Shown here: positions 13,401 through 23,036 of the stretch, piece by piece
How the letters are laid out: every line of letters begins with the position of its first letter
Position numbering within the stretch: the stretch's first letter is position 1
Origin: Poronia punctata
Lineage: Eukaryota > Ascomycota > Sordariomycetes > Xylariales > Xylariaceae
Length of the DNA: 64,000 nt
Reading direction: 5' to 3'
Assembly (NCBI GenBank): GCA_022579005.1
Contig: MU401631.1
Span: 1 to 64,000 of the forward strand
Notes under the pieces: generated by a model
What the model saw: only the letters and a program-made list of their open reading frames with translations
The model's database searches: none
Told to the model about the DNA's origin: nothing
Translations under genes and position numbers: made by a program

Positions 13401-15344
13401 TAATAAGCATTTAGCTATAAAAAACATATAAAGTTTTTATTTAAATTAGGTTTTTTTTTTTTTATAGTTAAAATAATAGCTAGTTATATAAATACTTTTG
13501 CTTAGCAACTTTAATTACTTTTATTAAGCCTTTAAATAATATAATTAACTTAATACTTAATTAAGCACTAAAAGTAAACTTATTAATATTTATTATATTA
13601 GTAATATAGTTAGTAACTTAATATAAAGTTTTGTTAAAGTAAAAAAGTCTTATACTTAAGCTAGCTATACTTTAGCAACTTTTACTAACTATGTTATTTA
13701 TACTTAATATTGTTATTTTAAATACCTTTACTATGCTTACTTAAAACTTAGATTTTAAAAATTTGCTTATAAAAATATACTTTAAATAGCTATATAAAGG
13801 CGCGCTTGTTTTTTTATAAACTAGGCATATTTTTAATTTAAACTTAAATATTTTATACTTTTTAAAACTAAATACTAATAGCTTTTATAGCTTTGCAAAC
13901 CTATATAATAAAAATAGCAACATATTATAATACTAGTATAAGCTAAAATATTTAATTAATATAGCGCTTTAAGTTTGCTGCTAAAAATAGCTTTTTAATA
14001 AAAAAGTAGCGGTTACTTTAAAGTATTTTATAAAAACTTATTATTTTAGTTTTTATTTTAAGTATTTGTTTATAGTTATTAAGCTTATATAAAGATTTTA
14101 TTTTATAAGAACTTAGGCTTAAAACAAAGCTACTTATAACTTATAATAAAAAAAGGCTACTTATAACTAAATATTAATATATTTTGTTTTAAAGTTTTAT
14201 AAAAAAGCTTATTAGTATACTATAGTAGTTAATTATTTTTAAACAGTAGCTTTTATTATTAATAGCTTAAAAATACTAAAATAAAACATTATATAAATTA
14301 AAAAAAAGTTGTAGCAAATTTACAAAACTATATTTTATATATTGCTTATGCTATAATATGTTATAATTATACTTTTACTAATATAGTAAAAAGGTTAGGA
14401 ATATAAAATATTTTATATTATTTACGTTGTTTACTTATTTAAAGTTTTAAACTAGCTAATATTTTTAATTACTAGTACTTTTAGCAAATATAAGCCTTAA
14501 AATATTATTACTATTTTAATAGCACTTAAAAAAATAGCTAAAATTTGTTTTATAAAAAAAAGAACTGCTTTAAAAAAATAGAATTAATGCAAAGCCACCT
14601 GTTTTTAAACTTTTAAAACTACTATAACTAGGTTTACTAGTTTAAACATTTATAGTACTTTAAAAGTACTTTTATATTTACTATTTAGCATAGCTTTATT
14701 TACTTTTTTATAAAAAGATTATAAGTTAATAAGTATTTTATTTAAATTATTAATAATATGCTTATTTAAAAAAAAGCTTTTTGTTAATAGCTGCTATAGC
14801 TTAAAACTAAAAGATTTATTAGTTAAAAAGTCTTAAAAGAAAGCGCAACAATATTTAACTTATTATAAGCTTTATAATTTTTTTATAAAAGTAAAAAAAT
14901 ATACACTTAAATTTACTATTAAAAATATTATATTATAGCATTGTTAGCAAAGCACGCTAAAGCAATTTACTATTAGTATAAGCATAAGTTTAGCTATTGC
15001 TTTATATTATAAAGTTAATAAAACCTTTTTTTAGTATATAACTTGCTCTTAGCTTATTTATTTTTGTAAGTAAAAAGGTTAAGCATAGTATTGCGCAAAT
15101 ATAAAAGCTTTTAATGCTATAATAGCTAAAACAAAGTTATAGCAACTAAAGCAAGCTACTACTAAAGGTAGCAATAGGCAATTTTAATAAACAAGACCTT
15201 TAATAGCTTTAAATAGCTATAAAAAGCTTATTAAATAATAAAATAATAAAGGCATTATATTAATCTTACTAAAAAAGAGAGTTTTTATAATATGTTAACT
15301 TATTTTAGCCTTAAAAGTGCTAAAAATAATAACCTCTTTAGCTA
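10401..15344. other. RIPed sequence, content unresolved
   Basis: About 5 kb of AT-rich sequence. 10900-11430 is notably T-rich on the + strand, with several runs of more than ten T, which may mark the 3' untranslated part of the upstream gypsy relic. No other relic was identified with confidence, and no intact frame over about 60 codons lies here. Confidence 0.4.
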
Positions 15345-15645
15345 AGGAAAATTATAACATAATTAGCATACATGCTAGTTATGCTTTATGTTATAAAGTA
15401 GCTATAAAATTAAAAGGAAATAGCTTGATTTTTGTTTTTATATATATAGCCTTTATTTTTATATTACTTTTTAAACCTAGACATCTAGCTATTTATTATA
15501 TATACAATATACTAAGTTATACTTTTTAAGATATTTTTATAAAGCTATAATTAATACAAAGCCTTTAAAACCTAGTTAATACGTCTACTTTAGCTAGACC
15601 TCTTCTAGTATAAAGTTAAAGTGATCTTTAAAAATCTTTAATTTT
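15345..15645 (+). repeat. Partial third copy of the inverted-repeat family
   Basis: It starts at the same boundary as the other copies (ATAACATAATTAGCAT near 15355) and follows copy 2 for about 300 bp, through AAAACCTAGTTAATACGTCTAC near 15568, then diverges near 15645. It keeps more C and G than copies 1 and 2 (for example TAGACCTCTTCTAGTA, where copy 2 reads TAAACTTTTTTTAGTA). It is therefore less mutated and closer to the ancestral sequence. The short reading frame inside it (15317-15529) is an accident of the repeat. Confidence 0.65.
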
Positions 15646-15899
15646 TATTGTACTATAAGCTGCTAACTAAAACAAATTTAATACGCTATATGTTAATAAT
15701 AACAAAGCAGTAATTATAAAAAGCAAAATATAAAAAATTTGCAAAAAAAACGCGTAATAAAAGCTACTTTATACGCTTAAATTTATATAATTAATTATAA
15801 AAAAACTATACTATAGCACAATAGTATAAAAGCCTAAACCGTTATAGTAAATAAGTAAATATTTAAAGCAATCTTTCTCTAGCTAAAAAGCAATTAATT

Positions 15900-16210
15900 A
15901 AAGACTTAAAAGACACCAGTTTAAAGCCGGGCCATGCCTTAAAACAAGTTATTTTTTTTTTTTTTTTTTTTAAAGGGGGTAGTTATAGATCAGTTAATAG
16001 CAGTACAGCTAATTAAGTAGCTTACAGCTATTACCTCCTTAAAACAATAAATACTAAGGCCTATACCTATAAGTAGCTGCAGCCCTACTATTTTGTACAT
16101 ATATAGGCCTGCACACTTAACAAGATCTTAAAAGCTTTTTTTTTTTTTTCTCTTTACTTTAAAATTTCTAGCAATAAGATCAAGTCACCTTTTAAAGCCT
16201 TGCCTCTTTA
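15900..16210. other. Island of weakly mutated sequence in the RIPed block
   Basis: Over about 300 bp the sequence keeps CpA and TpG dinucleotides and moderate GC, for example ACACCAGTTTAAAGCCGGGC, GTACAGCTAATTAAG and GCCTGCACACTTAACAAG. The flanks on both sides are fully RIP-like. No gene is apparent. A unique (non-repeated) insertion or old linker that RIP only leaked into would look like this. Confidence 0.6.
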
Positions 16211-17639
16211 TAACTTATTTGCAACAAATACTAAGTTTTATATTATCTATTTTTAGTATAAAAAACTTAGTGCTAAGTTAGTATATTACCTTTAAAAAAA
16301 AAGCTATAAACAAAAAGTTTATAAGTTAAAAGATTATAAGATTTATAAATTAGAAAATTAAAAAATTATAGTACTTTTTTTAACAAAGCGCAAACTAATT
16401 AAACAATTTATTATAACCTTTAAAAAAATCCTTTTAATTATTATAAAAGCTTAGTTTAATAAATTAAGTATATATTTAGGTTTTTTAGTACTAAATAATT
16501 TTAAAAAAAATATTATAAAAACTTTTTATACTTATTAAAATTTTAATATATTAAGTATTATAAAAATACAAGCTATAAATTTATATAAGCACTACGTTAA
16601 GCTAAAGCTTAAAATAAAGCTATAAAATAAATTTAAATAAAAAGTTTAAACTTAGCTATAAAAGTATTAAATAAATAAATTAGTTTAAAAAAGTATAAAT
16701 TTAAAAATGTATAAAAGTATAGTTGCTGCTAATAAAAAGCTATTATTATAAAAGTTATAACTTATTATAGTAATAAAAAATCGCGTTTTTTTATATTTTA
16801 ACTTATAAAAAAAGCAAAAAATTACGTTTAACTATTAAAACGTAAATAAAAACATATTAAATATTAAAATACTTTTAATAGTAAACATATATAACTATTT
16901 TAGCAATTTTAGTACTAAAAGCTTTTTTAAATTTAACTTAAAGCATACGTTTTAAGTTATATTAATTTACTTACTATATTATTATATGTTTATATTTTTA
17001 GTACTAAATCCTTTTTAAATATAACTAACTAAAATGCTATAAAAATTATAAACTTTAGCTTTTTTAATAATAAAGCTTATAAAAATAGCTTTAAAACTAA
17101 TTTTAAAGCTAAATTTAAAAAACTTATTATTATAGCTTTAAGCTTTTAAAAAGCTAGTACTTATATTTTTTTATATAAATAACATTTTTTTATTATATTT
17201 TAACTTTTATAGTTAATAAAAATTTATTAAGTACTATTTTCTTTTAAAAATCTTTTAAGCAATACTAAAATTATTTTTTAAAAAAGTATATTTAAAGTTT
17301 ATTAAAATAGTTGCTTTAAAAGTACTTTATTAAATATATAAAATCTTGTAAGTAATTTTTAAATAAAGTAAAAAAATTAAATTATAGCTAATATTTAAAA
17401 ATTAAACTGCTATTAAATTGTTTTTAAAAACTATTAAATATACTTATAAGTAAATAAAAAACTATTTTAAAATAGCTAAACTTTTAATTAAACTAATTAA
17501 GTTAGTTATATAAAAATAAAAAATAATAAAAGCTTTATTTTTTAATTTTTTAAAAATAAAAGCATTTATAGTAGTTAAAATATATAAGCATATATTTAAT
17601 TAAGCTATAAATAAATTTATAAATGCTTTAAAGTTTAAA
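16211..17639. other. RIPed sequence upstream of the RNase H relic
   Basis: AT-rich with no intact frame. Given its position it probably contains the reverse-transcriptase part of the relic that becomes recognisable at 17640, but I could not align that domain with confidence. Confidence 0.4.
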
Positions 17640-18128
17640 AGAAAATTTTTAATTACTTAGATTTAAAAAGGCATTAATATATTACTAGTATATAATAGCT
17701 TTTTATTTATAAAAACTTAACAAAATTATAGTACTTATAAACAAAAGCTTTTAGTTATTATAAAGCTTTTTTGCTGCTATATTTAATACTTTATTATACT
17801 ACTTAAAGTTTAGTTAATTATTTATATAAACTATAAGCTTTTAACGTTTTTTATTAATTTAATATATTATAAAAAAATATATACTTAGTAAGCTAATAAG
17901 CTTTAGCAATTAAATATTTAAATTAAGTATATTAAAAAAGAAAAAAAAGCAGCTAATGCTTTATTTAAAATAATCTTTAAAATAAAGGATTATAATAATA
18001 TTAGTATGCTAAAAAAGCTTAAAAAAACAAATTATACTAAAAAGTAAATTTAACAAAATAAAAAAAAAAATATAAAAACGTACTTTTAAAGCTTTTAAAA
18101 GCTAAGGCTAAAGCTTTTATCTAAGCTA
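17640..18128 (+). pseudogene. Second gypsy relic: RNase H region, cut by the chromovirus
   Basis: In the + frame with codons at 17697, 17700 and so on, the decayed protein reads SFLFIKT*QNYSTYKQ, then a YINYKLLTFF box (originally TDHKPLTHF-like), then IYT**ANKL*QLNI*IKYI (originally W..QL.QLNI.I.YIPG, the end of gypsy RNase H). Stops fall at expected Gln/Trp positions. This differs from the relic at 8042-10400 and so represents a different family. The chromovirus inserted at 18128/18129, so the downstream spacer and integrase should continue from 25287. I could not read them clearly there. Confidence 0.6.
18124..18128. repeat. Target-site duplication, left (AGCTA)
   Basis: Identical to 25282-25286. 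The 5-bp length is normal for Ty3/gypsy integrases and confirms that the element inserted by integrase into the RIPed block. Confidence 0.93.
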
Positions 18129-18458
18129 TGTGATGTGGTCAAGCGGAATGACTAGTGCAAGGACTGATATTCACCCTATGTTGACGATAGAATCTAAAGG
18201 TGAAGAACTAGAAACTAAGATACATGGTGCAGTGTTGTTTACACTCATTTATATTTCCTTCGTTCTGGGGCTTTACCATTGCCCTTGCCCAAAGTTCATT
18301 CATGGCTATCACCTCCTGCCATGAGCCCTTGACAGAAGGGTGGTAGGTACGATCCCATGGCTGTCAGGTCAACAGGTCCATCCCATGTCCATGGGATTCG
18401 TCATGGGATCCATAGGATCAATTGGATCAATGGATACAGGGACCACCTTTCTGTCACA
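18129..18458 (-). repeat. 3' LTR of the chromovirus
   Basis: 330 bp, starting TGTGATGTGG and ending CTGTCACA on the + strand. It is identical to 24952-25281 except for G/A at 18324. It is the downstream LTR because gag and pol run on the minus strand and the polypurine tract abuts it. A 64-codon open frame inside it (18130-18324) is repeated unchanged in the other LTR only because the LTRs are copies; I do not regard it as a gene. Confidence 0.95.
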
Positions 18459-18470
18459 ATCCCCCCCTCG
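18459..18470 (-). promoter_or_regulatory. Polypurine tract (plus-strand primer)
   Basis: The minus strand reads CGAGGGGGGGAT immediately before the 3' LTR TGTGACAG. A G-rich purine run directly abutting the 3' LTR is the RNase H-resistant primer for plus-strand DNA synthesis in LTR retroelements. Confidence 0.85.
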
Positions 18471-18768
18471 CAAAAAGGAATTCGTCCCGAATTCGAAAAT
18501 TCGCTGTTTTCCCATTGATCGCGCCTGGGATCGAACAGGTAACGTGACGAGAACTGACACTCCCAGGCAGTGGAGGGTTACCCTCGGCGTACGCCATTGG
18601 TCAATCGGTAGGGGCCCTCAAATCCTACGTCTCTTCCAATTGCGCCAACAGTCAATTCTTGGAATAACCGACCTCAATTTCGGCTTATGTAGTAGCCAGT
18701 TCCTCCCAGGATACCCTGTTAGAAATCAAATATCTGTGTCCATCAGATATTTGAGGTCTCATCCTCCT
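18459..18768 (-). other. 3' untranslated region of the chromovirus
   Basis: 310 bp between the pol stop codon and the 3' LTR. It contains a perfect 10-bp inverted repeat (CAAATATCTG at 18727-18736, CAGATATTTG at 18744-18753) and ends in the polypurine tract. A GTTCGATCC B-box-like sequence on the minus strand near 18526-18534 is not accompanied by a convincing tRNA fold. Confidence 0.7.
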
Positions 18769-21700
18769 TTACCTGCGATGCCGAATAGGATTCGTCCCTT
18801 GTTGTTGTGGACGGTCGTCGTCTTTGTGCAAATCTAGATAAGTATCTTCCTCTGCAGCTCGCAACCATTCTTTCAGACGGACCGGAGGTCCCGGCTTCGT
18901 TGGGTAGGCTTCATGGAATTGACGTAATTTGACAGGTGCATTTCGGAAGTCTGAAGCTGGATACCAAGTATCATCAGGATCCCAACCCTTCCACGATACC
19001 TGATAGGATAGCCGACCATACCGAATCCGAGACGATAGGATCCGTTCGACTTCCCATTCCTCGTCTTTTGACAAGTCGTCAACCACTTCGCCAGATGGAC
19101 GGGGAGGTTCTTGTCCTGGAAGTGGGGTATTTGGATATTTCCGCAAGCGGTCGGCGTGGAACCATCGGTCGCCTCTCCATGCCGATGGGAGATCCAATCG
19201 AAATGTGTGTCCTGGCCTTTCTTCGATAATGCAGTAATGTCTCTGGGTCATAGGATAGTCGAGTTTGTCACTCGGACGGTCGGTCTGAGTTCCGGTCTTT
19301 TTGATGATGTATACTGAATCCCCGACCGTAAAATCTGGGTCCCGACGGTGTCGATTGGCTTGTGTGATCATTCGATCCTGTGCCTGTCGAATAGCTCCTC
19401 GTGCGGCCTCCACATACTGTTGTATCCGGGTAGCAAAGTCCTGAGCTTGCTGTCTGGTTACTCGCTCTGTTGGGGTCAAATGGGCAAGTCCTTTGGTTCT
19501 GGATTCCCAATCGAAACTCATCTTCATTGGTCTACCCATAATCACCTCTCTTGGTGAAAGTCCGCCCAGGGATTCGTGTGGCATCGACATCTGGACTGCG
19601 TCCATCGCTGGCAATCCCTCGGCCCAATCATCCTGGAAGTGGCTCACATAAGGACGTAAACGTTGTTCGAGGTATTGGTTCATTATTTCAGCTTGTCCGG
19701 CCGTTTGTTTGTGACCTGCAGCAGCGAAGTTCAGCTTGATCCCATGGATCTTGGACAATTCATCTGTGAAATCAGAGATGAATTGTGGTCCTTGATCGCT
19801 AGTAAAGCTTTCCGGCCATCCGAAGAGACGGTATGGCCCTTGATAGAACATTCGAGCGGCGTCCCGAGCCGTTGCCGTATCTTTACATGGGGTTGTCCAA
19901 GAGGCTTTGGACAGAGTGTCTATAACCACGAAGGCGTTGTTGTATCCCTGTTTGTCCCTAGGGAAACTCTTGAAATCCACGACCAAATGTTGCCATGGAT
20001 ACTCAGATACTGGCAATGGGGTCAGTTTGCCTGGGGACTTATCTCTTGGAACTTTTGCGGCTTTGCAAGGACAATTGGCCACGTATCGATCGACGTCGCC
20101 ATGCAGTCCTTTCCACCAGTAACGCTGGGCAATCAATCTCCTTGTTTTCCCACGTCCCGGGTGAGCGGTAGCTAGTTGCGTATGTACTTCTCGGATCAGT
20201 TCGGTTCGGAGGTTGGCAACGTCTGGGACCACCAAACGGCCCTTGTACAGCAACAGTTCGCCCAGCATGGACCAATCCGACGGATCTGGCTTTCGGGCTT
20301 CGCTTCTCAGATCCTCCAGATCAGGATTCGTCTTATTGGCCTGTATAACAGAGTCCATCAGGACGACACCGGATACATCTGGTATCGTCCAGTCCCCCAT
20401 CACGCATATGATGGATCCTATTGGTGTTTCGGGTAGGTCTTGTGCAACGGGTCTGAACAGAGCCATGGTCCGTTGCTCGTCCCTCTTTTCCTTCTGGGTT
20501 TTCAAGTCCTCTCTCGGGCGCGATAGGATGTCTGCCAAGGTGTTTTTGGACCCTGGTCTGTAGGTGATGACAAAGTTATACTGGGAAATGAGCTCGGCCC
20601 ATCCAGCCTGACGGAGATTGAGCACTCGTTTGACTGTGAAATATTCCAGTGCGGAATGGTCTGTCAGTACGGTAAATGGTTTGCGATCCTGCAAGCCTAT
20701 CAATTCAGCCCTCCAGCACAACAGTGCTTTCATTACGGCTAACATCTCCTTGTCATGGATCCCATAGTTAAGCTCTGCCCCGTGTAGCGACTCGGAATAG
20801 AAGGCGACGGGTTTCCAATCATCAGATGGATGATCCCTCTGTGAGAGGACTCCGGCAGCCACCCCATCGGATGCATCCGTTTCCACCAGGGTTTCGGCTT
20901 CGAACGAGAAATGACGGAGGATGGGAGCTTTGGTCAGCGCTATCCGGAGTGTATCGAATGCGTCCTGACATTCTTGTGTCCATTCTTTCGTCGATGCTGC
21001 ACCAGTCAGGTCATTTAATGGTTTGGCTATTCTTCCATAGTTCCGGATGAATCGGCGATAGAAGTTGCAGAATCCCAGAAACGAGCGGACTCCCTTCAGG
21101 TTGGCCTTCCCCTTATCCACGGGTGGATTCCAATGTCTCACAACTTCAACCTTTCCTTGGTCAACTTCGATACCCTCAGTACTTACAACGAATCCTAGGA
21201 ACTTGGTTTTCGTCACATAGAATTCGCATTTCTTGATGTCGGCTTGTAGTCCCGCTTCCCGCAGACGGTCGAGTACCTGAGATACATGATGTCGATGTTC
21301 CAACTCGTTGTCCGAGTAGATCAGGATGTCATCAATGTATGCTGTGCAGAATACGTCCAGATATCCACGCAATGTATCGTTGATAAACCTCTGGAAAGTC
21401 GCTGGTCCATTGGTCAATCCGAAGGGTAAGACCTTGAATTTATATGCGCCATATCTGGTCCTGAAGGCAGTCAGGTCTTCATCTCCTTCGGCCATCCGGA
21501 TCCTGTGAAAAGCTTGGCGGATATCTATCTTGGTGTATATCTTGGCTCGGGCCAACCGGGTCAAGGTTTCATCAATCAATGGGAGGGGGTATCGGTCTTT
21601 TTGAGTCATCGCGTTCAATTTGCGATAGTCCACACACAGTCGGAGAGATCCGTCCCCTTTCCGAGCGAAAAGGACGGGAGCAGCCCACGGTACCGTAGTT

Positions 21701-23004
21701 GGTTCGATGAAACCTTTCTGCAGGTTGTCCTGGATGTAGTTGCGACAGGTTTCAGCTTCCTCCAGGGTCATTTTGTATAGTGGACTGTATCCTAAGGTTT
21801 CTGGTTCTCCGTTCATGATAATGTGGTGGTCCACCCCAACTCGTCTTGGTGGCATCTCATCTGACGACGCTTTACTGAACACGTCCAAATGTTCATGGTG
21901 TTGACTTGGTACCACCTTTTCTACCAAATCCTGCAGATCCTGCTGGTCAGAGGGAAGCATTTCCTCCTTGCGATATTGGATGACCTGGTCGATTTCATGC
22001 AAGGAAAGAACGCAGCATTCCGTCTCGTCTTGTCTGACAGATAGTGCAAAGGCTTCCGCAGTGAGGGTAGATATTTGAGGCGGTCGATGCTTGTACCAGC
22101 CATAGCAATCGCGTCTAAGCTGGTAGGGTCCATAGGTATCACTAGAAACCAAATATCCATGTCCGTCAGATATTTGGTTTCTTGTGCCTCCTTGGGTAGG
22201 TTTTGGGGGCAGTTCGTGGTTTTCTTCGTCTAAGATTCGTTTCATCAGGTTGTATCCCTGCTGTGTTCGGTCTGCGCCCAGATCCCCTCCCTGGGCTCTA
22301 GGGGGTCTCAATATCGTGACTGGTTGGTTTGGTTTCGTTTCTGGTGGTCGGTCGGATTTCCCCAGTTGAGTATGTTGTAACTCGCGGATACGTTTTTGAA
22401 TCAGGGAAATGGACTCGTTTCTCTGTTCACGGGTCATCCGGCCATCACGCCGTCGCTTGTCTTCCTCATCCATCAGACGGTCTCGTCGACGGACGTCAGC
22501 CTGAGCCTCAGGGTGTGGAAGGAAGTTACCTGCCGAATCCATGGCAATTTCCGGTGGTTGGTATGCCGGCTTCCAATCGTCCGGAAACAACAGACGTCGC
22601 CGACGTGGATCGACCAGAATATCATGATGCTGGAAGAACTTCTTTCCGACAATCATGTCATGCTTCATATTGACGATAAGGAATGGTGCATCCCGCAGGA
22701 CCCGTCCTTGGATTCTCAGATGGGCCCGTAAAGCTCGGTCGATCAACTGCACTCCCTCGCCGTTGTATCCAGCCACTGGAGCAGGCTCAAAGTCCTTGAT
22801 CTCCTCGGTCTGTAAGTACTTCAACGTTTTGGCAGCAAAACTCACGTTCAGTAAGAGGTATAGGTCCGCTCCCGTGTCCATAAGAGCCTTGGTACTTAAT
22901 GTATATCCATTGTTCATTATAGTACAGTTAACCGTCAAGGGATCCCCTCCGAGGAGGTTTCTCAAGAAGTTAAATGGAATACTCCGACATGTCTCTATTC
23001 CCAA
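18769..23004 (-). CDS. Chromovirus Pol polyprotein (PR-RT-RNaseH-IN-chromodomain)
   Basis: 1411 residues counted from a TTG codon at 23004. Order: aspartic protease (DTGAD, 43-47), a long hydrophilic linker, reverse transcriptase (KIDI near 492-495, catalytic YIDD 556-559), RNase H (ETDAS 708-712, TDHS 781-784), integrase and a C-terminal chromodomain (about 1315-1368, YQVSWKGW..DDTWYP). Integrase has zinc-finger histidines 941 and 948 but cysteines as C-P-C (978, 980) rather than the usual CxxC. Its core triad is D1010, D1070, E1106, with exact D35E spacing. The frame is uninterrupted. No ATG lies near the start, and the frame is open upstream into gag (at least to about 23130) in the -1 frame relative to gag, so it is probably made as Gag-Pol by -1 frameshifting. 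The chromodomain would tether integration to methylated histone H3K9, which fits the location. Confidence 0.95.
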   Translation of the reverse strand: MGIETCRSIPFNFLRNLLGGDPLTVNCTIMNNGYTLSTKALMDTGADLYLLLNVSFAAKTLKYLQTEEIKDFEPAPVAGYNGEGVQLIDRALRAHLRIQGRVLRDAPFLIVNMKHDMIVGKKFFQHHDILVDPRRRRLLFPDDWKPAYQPPEIAMDSAGNFLPHPEAQADVRRRDRLMDEEDKRRRDGRMTREQRNESISLIQKRIRELQHTQLGKSDRPPETKPNQPVTILRPPRAQGGDLGADRTQQGYNLMKRILDEENHELPPKPTQGGTRNQISDGHGYLVSSDTYGPYQLRRDCYGWYKHRPPQISTLTAEAFALSVRQDETECCVLSLHEIDQVIQYRKEEMLPSDQQDLQDLVEKVVPSQHHEHLDVFSKASSDEMPPRRVGVDHHIIMNGEPETLGYSPLYKMTLEEAETCRNYIQDNLQKGFIEPTTVPWAAPVLFARKGDGSLRLCVDYRKLNAMTQKDRYPLPLIDETLTRLARAKIYTKIDIRQAFHRIRMAEGDEDLTAFRTRYGAYKFKVLPFGLTNGPATFQRFINDTLRGYLDVFCTAYIDDILIYSDNELEHRHHVSQVLDRLREAGLQADIKKCEFYVTKTKFLGFVVSTEGIEVDQGKVEVVRHWNPPVDKGKANLKGVRSFLGFCNFYRRFIRNYGRIAKPLNDLTGAASTKEWTQECQDAFDTLRIALTKAPILRHFSFEAETLVETDASDGVAAGVLSQRDHPSDDWKPVAFYSESLHGAELNYGIHDKEMLAVMKALLCWRAELIGLQDRKPFTVLTDHSALEYFTVKRVLNLRQAGWAELISQYNFVITYRPGSKNTLADILSRPREDLKTQKEKRDEQRTMALFRPVAQDLPETPIGSIICVMGDWTIPDVSGVVLMDSVIQANKTNPDLEDLRSEARKPDPSDWSMLGELLLYKGRLVVPDVANLRTELIREVHTQLATAHPGRGKTRRLIAQRYWWKGLHGDVDRYVANCPCKAAKVPRDKSPGKLTPLPVSEYPWQHLVVDFKSFPRDKQGYNNAFVVIDTLSKASWTTPCKDTATARDAARMFYQGPYRLFGWPESFTSDQGPQFISDFTDELSKIHGIKLNFAAAGHKQTAGQAEIMNQYLEQRLRPYVSHFQDDWAEGLPAMDAVQMSMPHESLGGLSPREVIMGRPMKMSFDWESRTKGLAHLTPTERVTRQQAQDFATRIQQYVEAARGAIRQAQDRMITQANRHRRDPDFTVGDSVYIIKKTGTQTDRPSDKLDYPMTQRHYCIIEERPGHTFRLDLPSAWRGDRWFHADRLRKYPNTPLPGQEPPRPSGEVVDDLSKDEEWEVERILSSRIRYGRLSYQVSWKGWDPDDTWYPASDFRNAPVKLRQFHEAYPTKPGPPVRLKEWLRAAEEDTYLDLHKDDDRPQQQGTNPIRHRR

Positions 23005-23036
23005 GGCTGATACGACACTTTGCTCGAGATGGGAGT

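Larger units (their letters stand above)
1..18128. repeat. RIP-mutated AT-rich heterochromatin-like block, left part
   Basis: The sequence is extremely AT-rich (11 G/C in the first 60 bases). CpA and TpG are almost absent: none occurs in the first 120 bases, while TpA is everywhere. This is the expected product of repeat-induced point mutation, which turns CpA into TpA on both strands of duplicated DNA in ascomycetes before meiosis. Surviving C and G sit mostly in AGCT/GCTT contexts. No intact gene lies here. Readable relics and repeat copies are listed separately. The same composition resumes after the inserted retrotransposon, so this was one continuous block before that insertion. Confidence 0.9.

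Noticed and set aside
13900..15200. Possible Fot1/pogo-type transposase relic
   Set aside because: A few residue patterns looked suggestive, but no frame gave the catalytic blocks in order.
15317..15529. 70-codon frame in the AT-rich block
   Set aside because: It lies across copy 3 of the unknown repeat and is low-complexity hydrophobic translation of AT-rich DNA; the aligned copies do not keep it open.
18130..18324. 64-codon open frame in both LTRs
   Set aside because: It is identical in the two LTRs because they are copies, lies antisense to the element and has no domain.
18510..18620. tRNA-like sequence (GTTCGATCC B-box-like) on the minus strand of the chromovirus 3' UTR
   Set aside because: No seven-base acceptor pair or clear anticodon arm could be drawn around it; probably chance.
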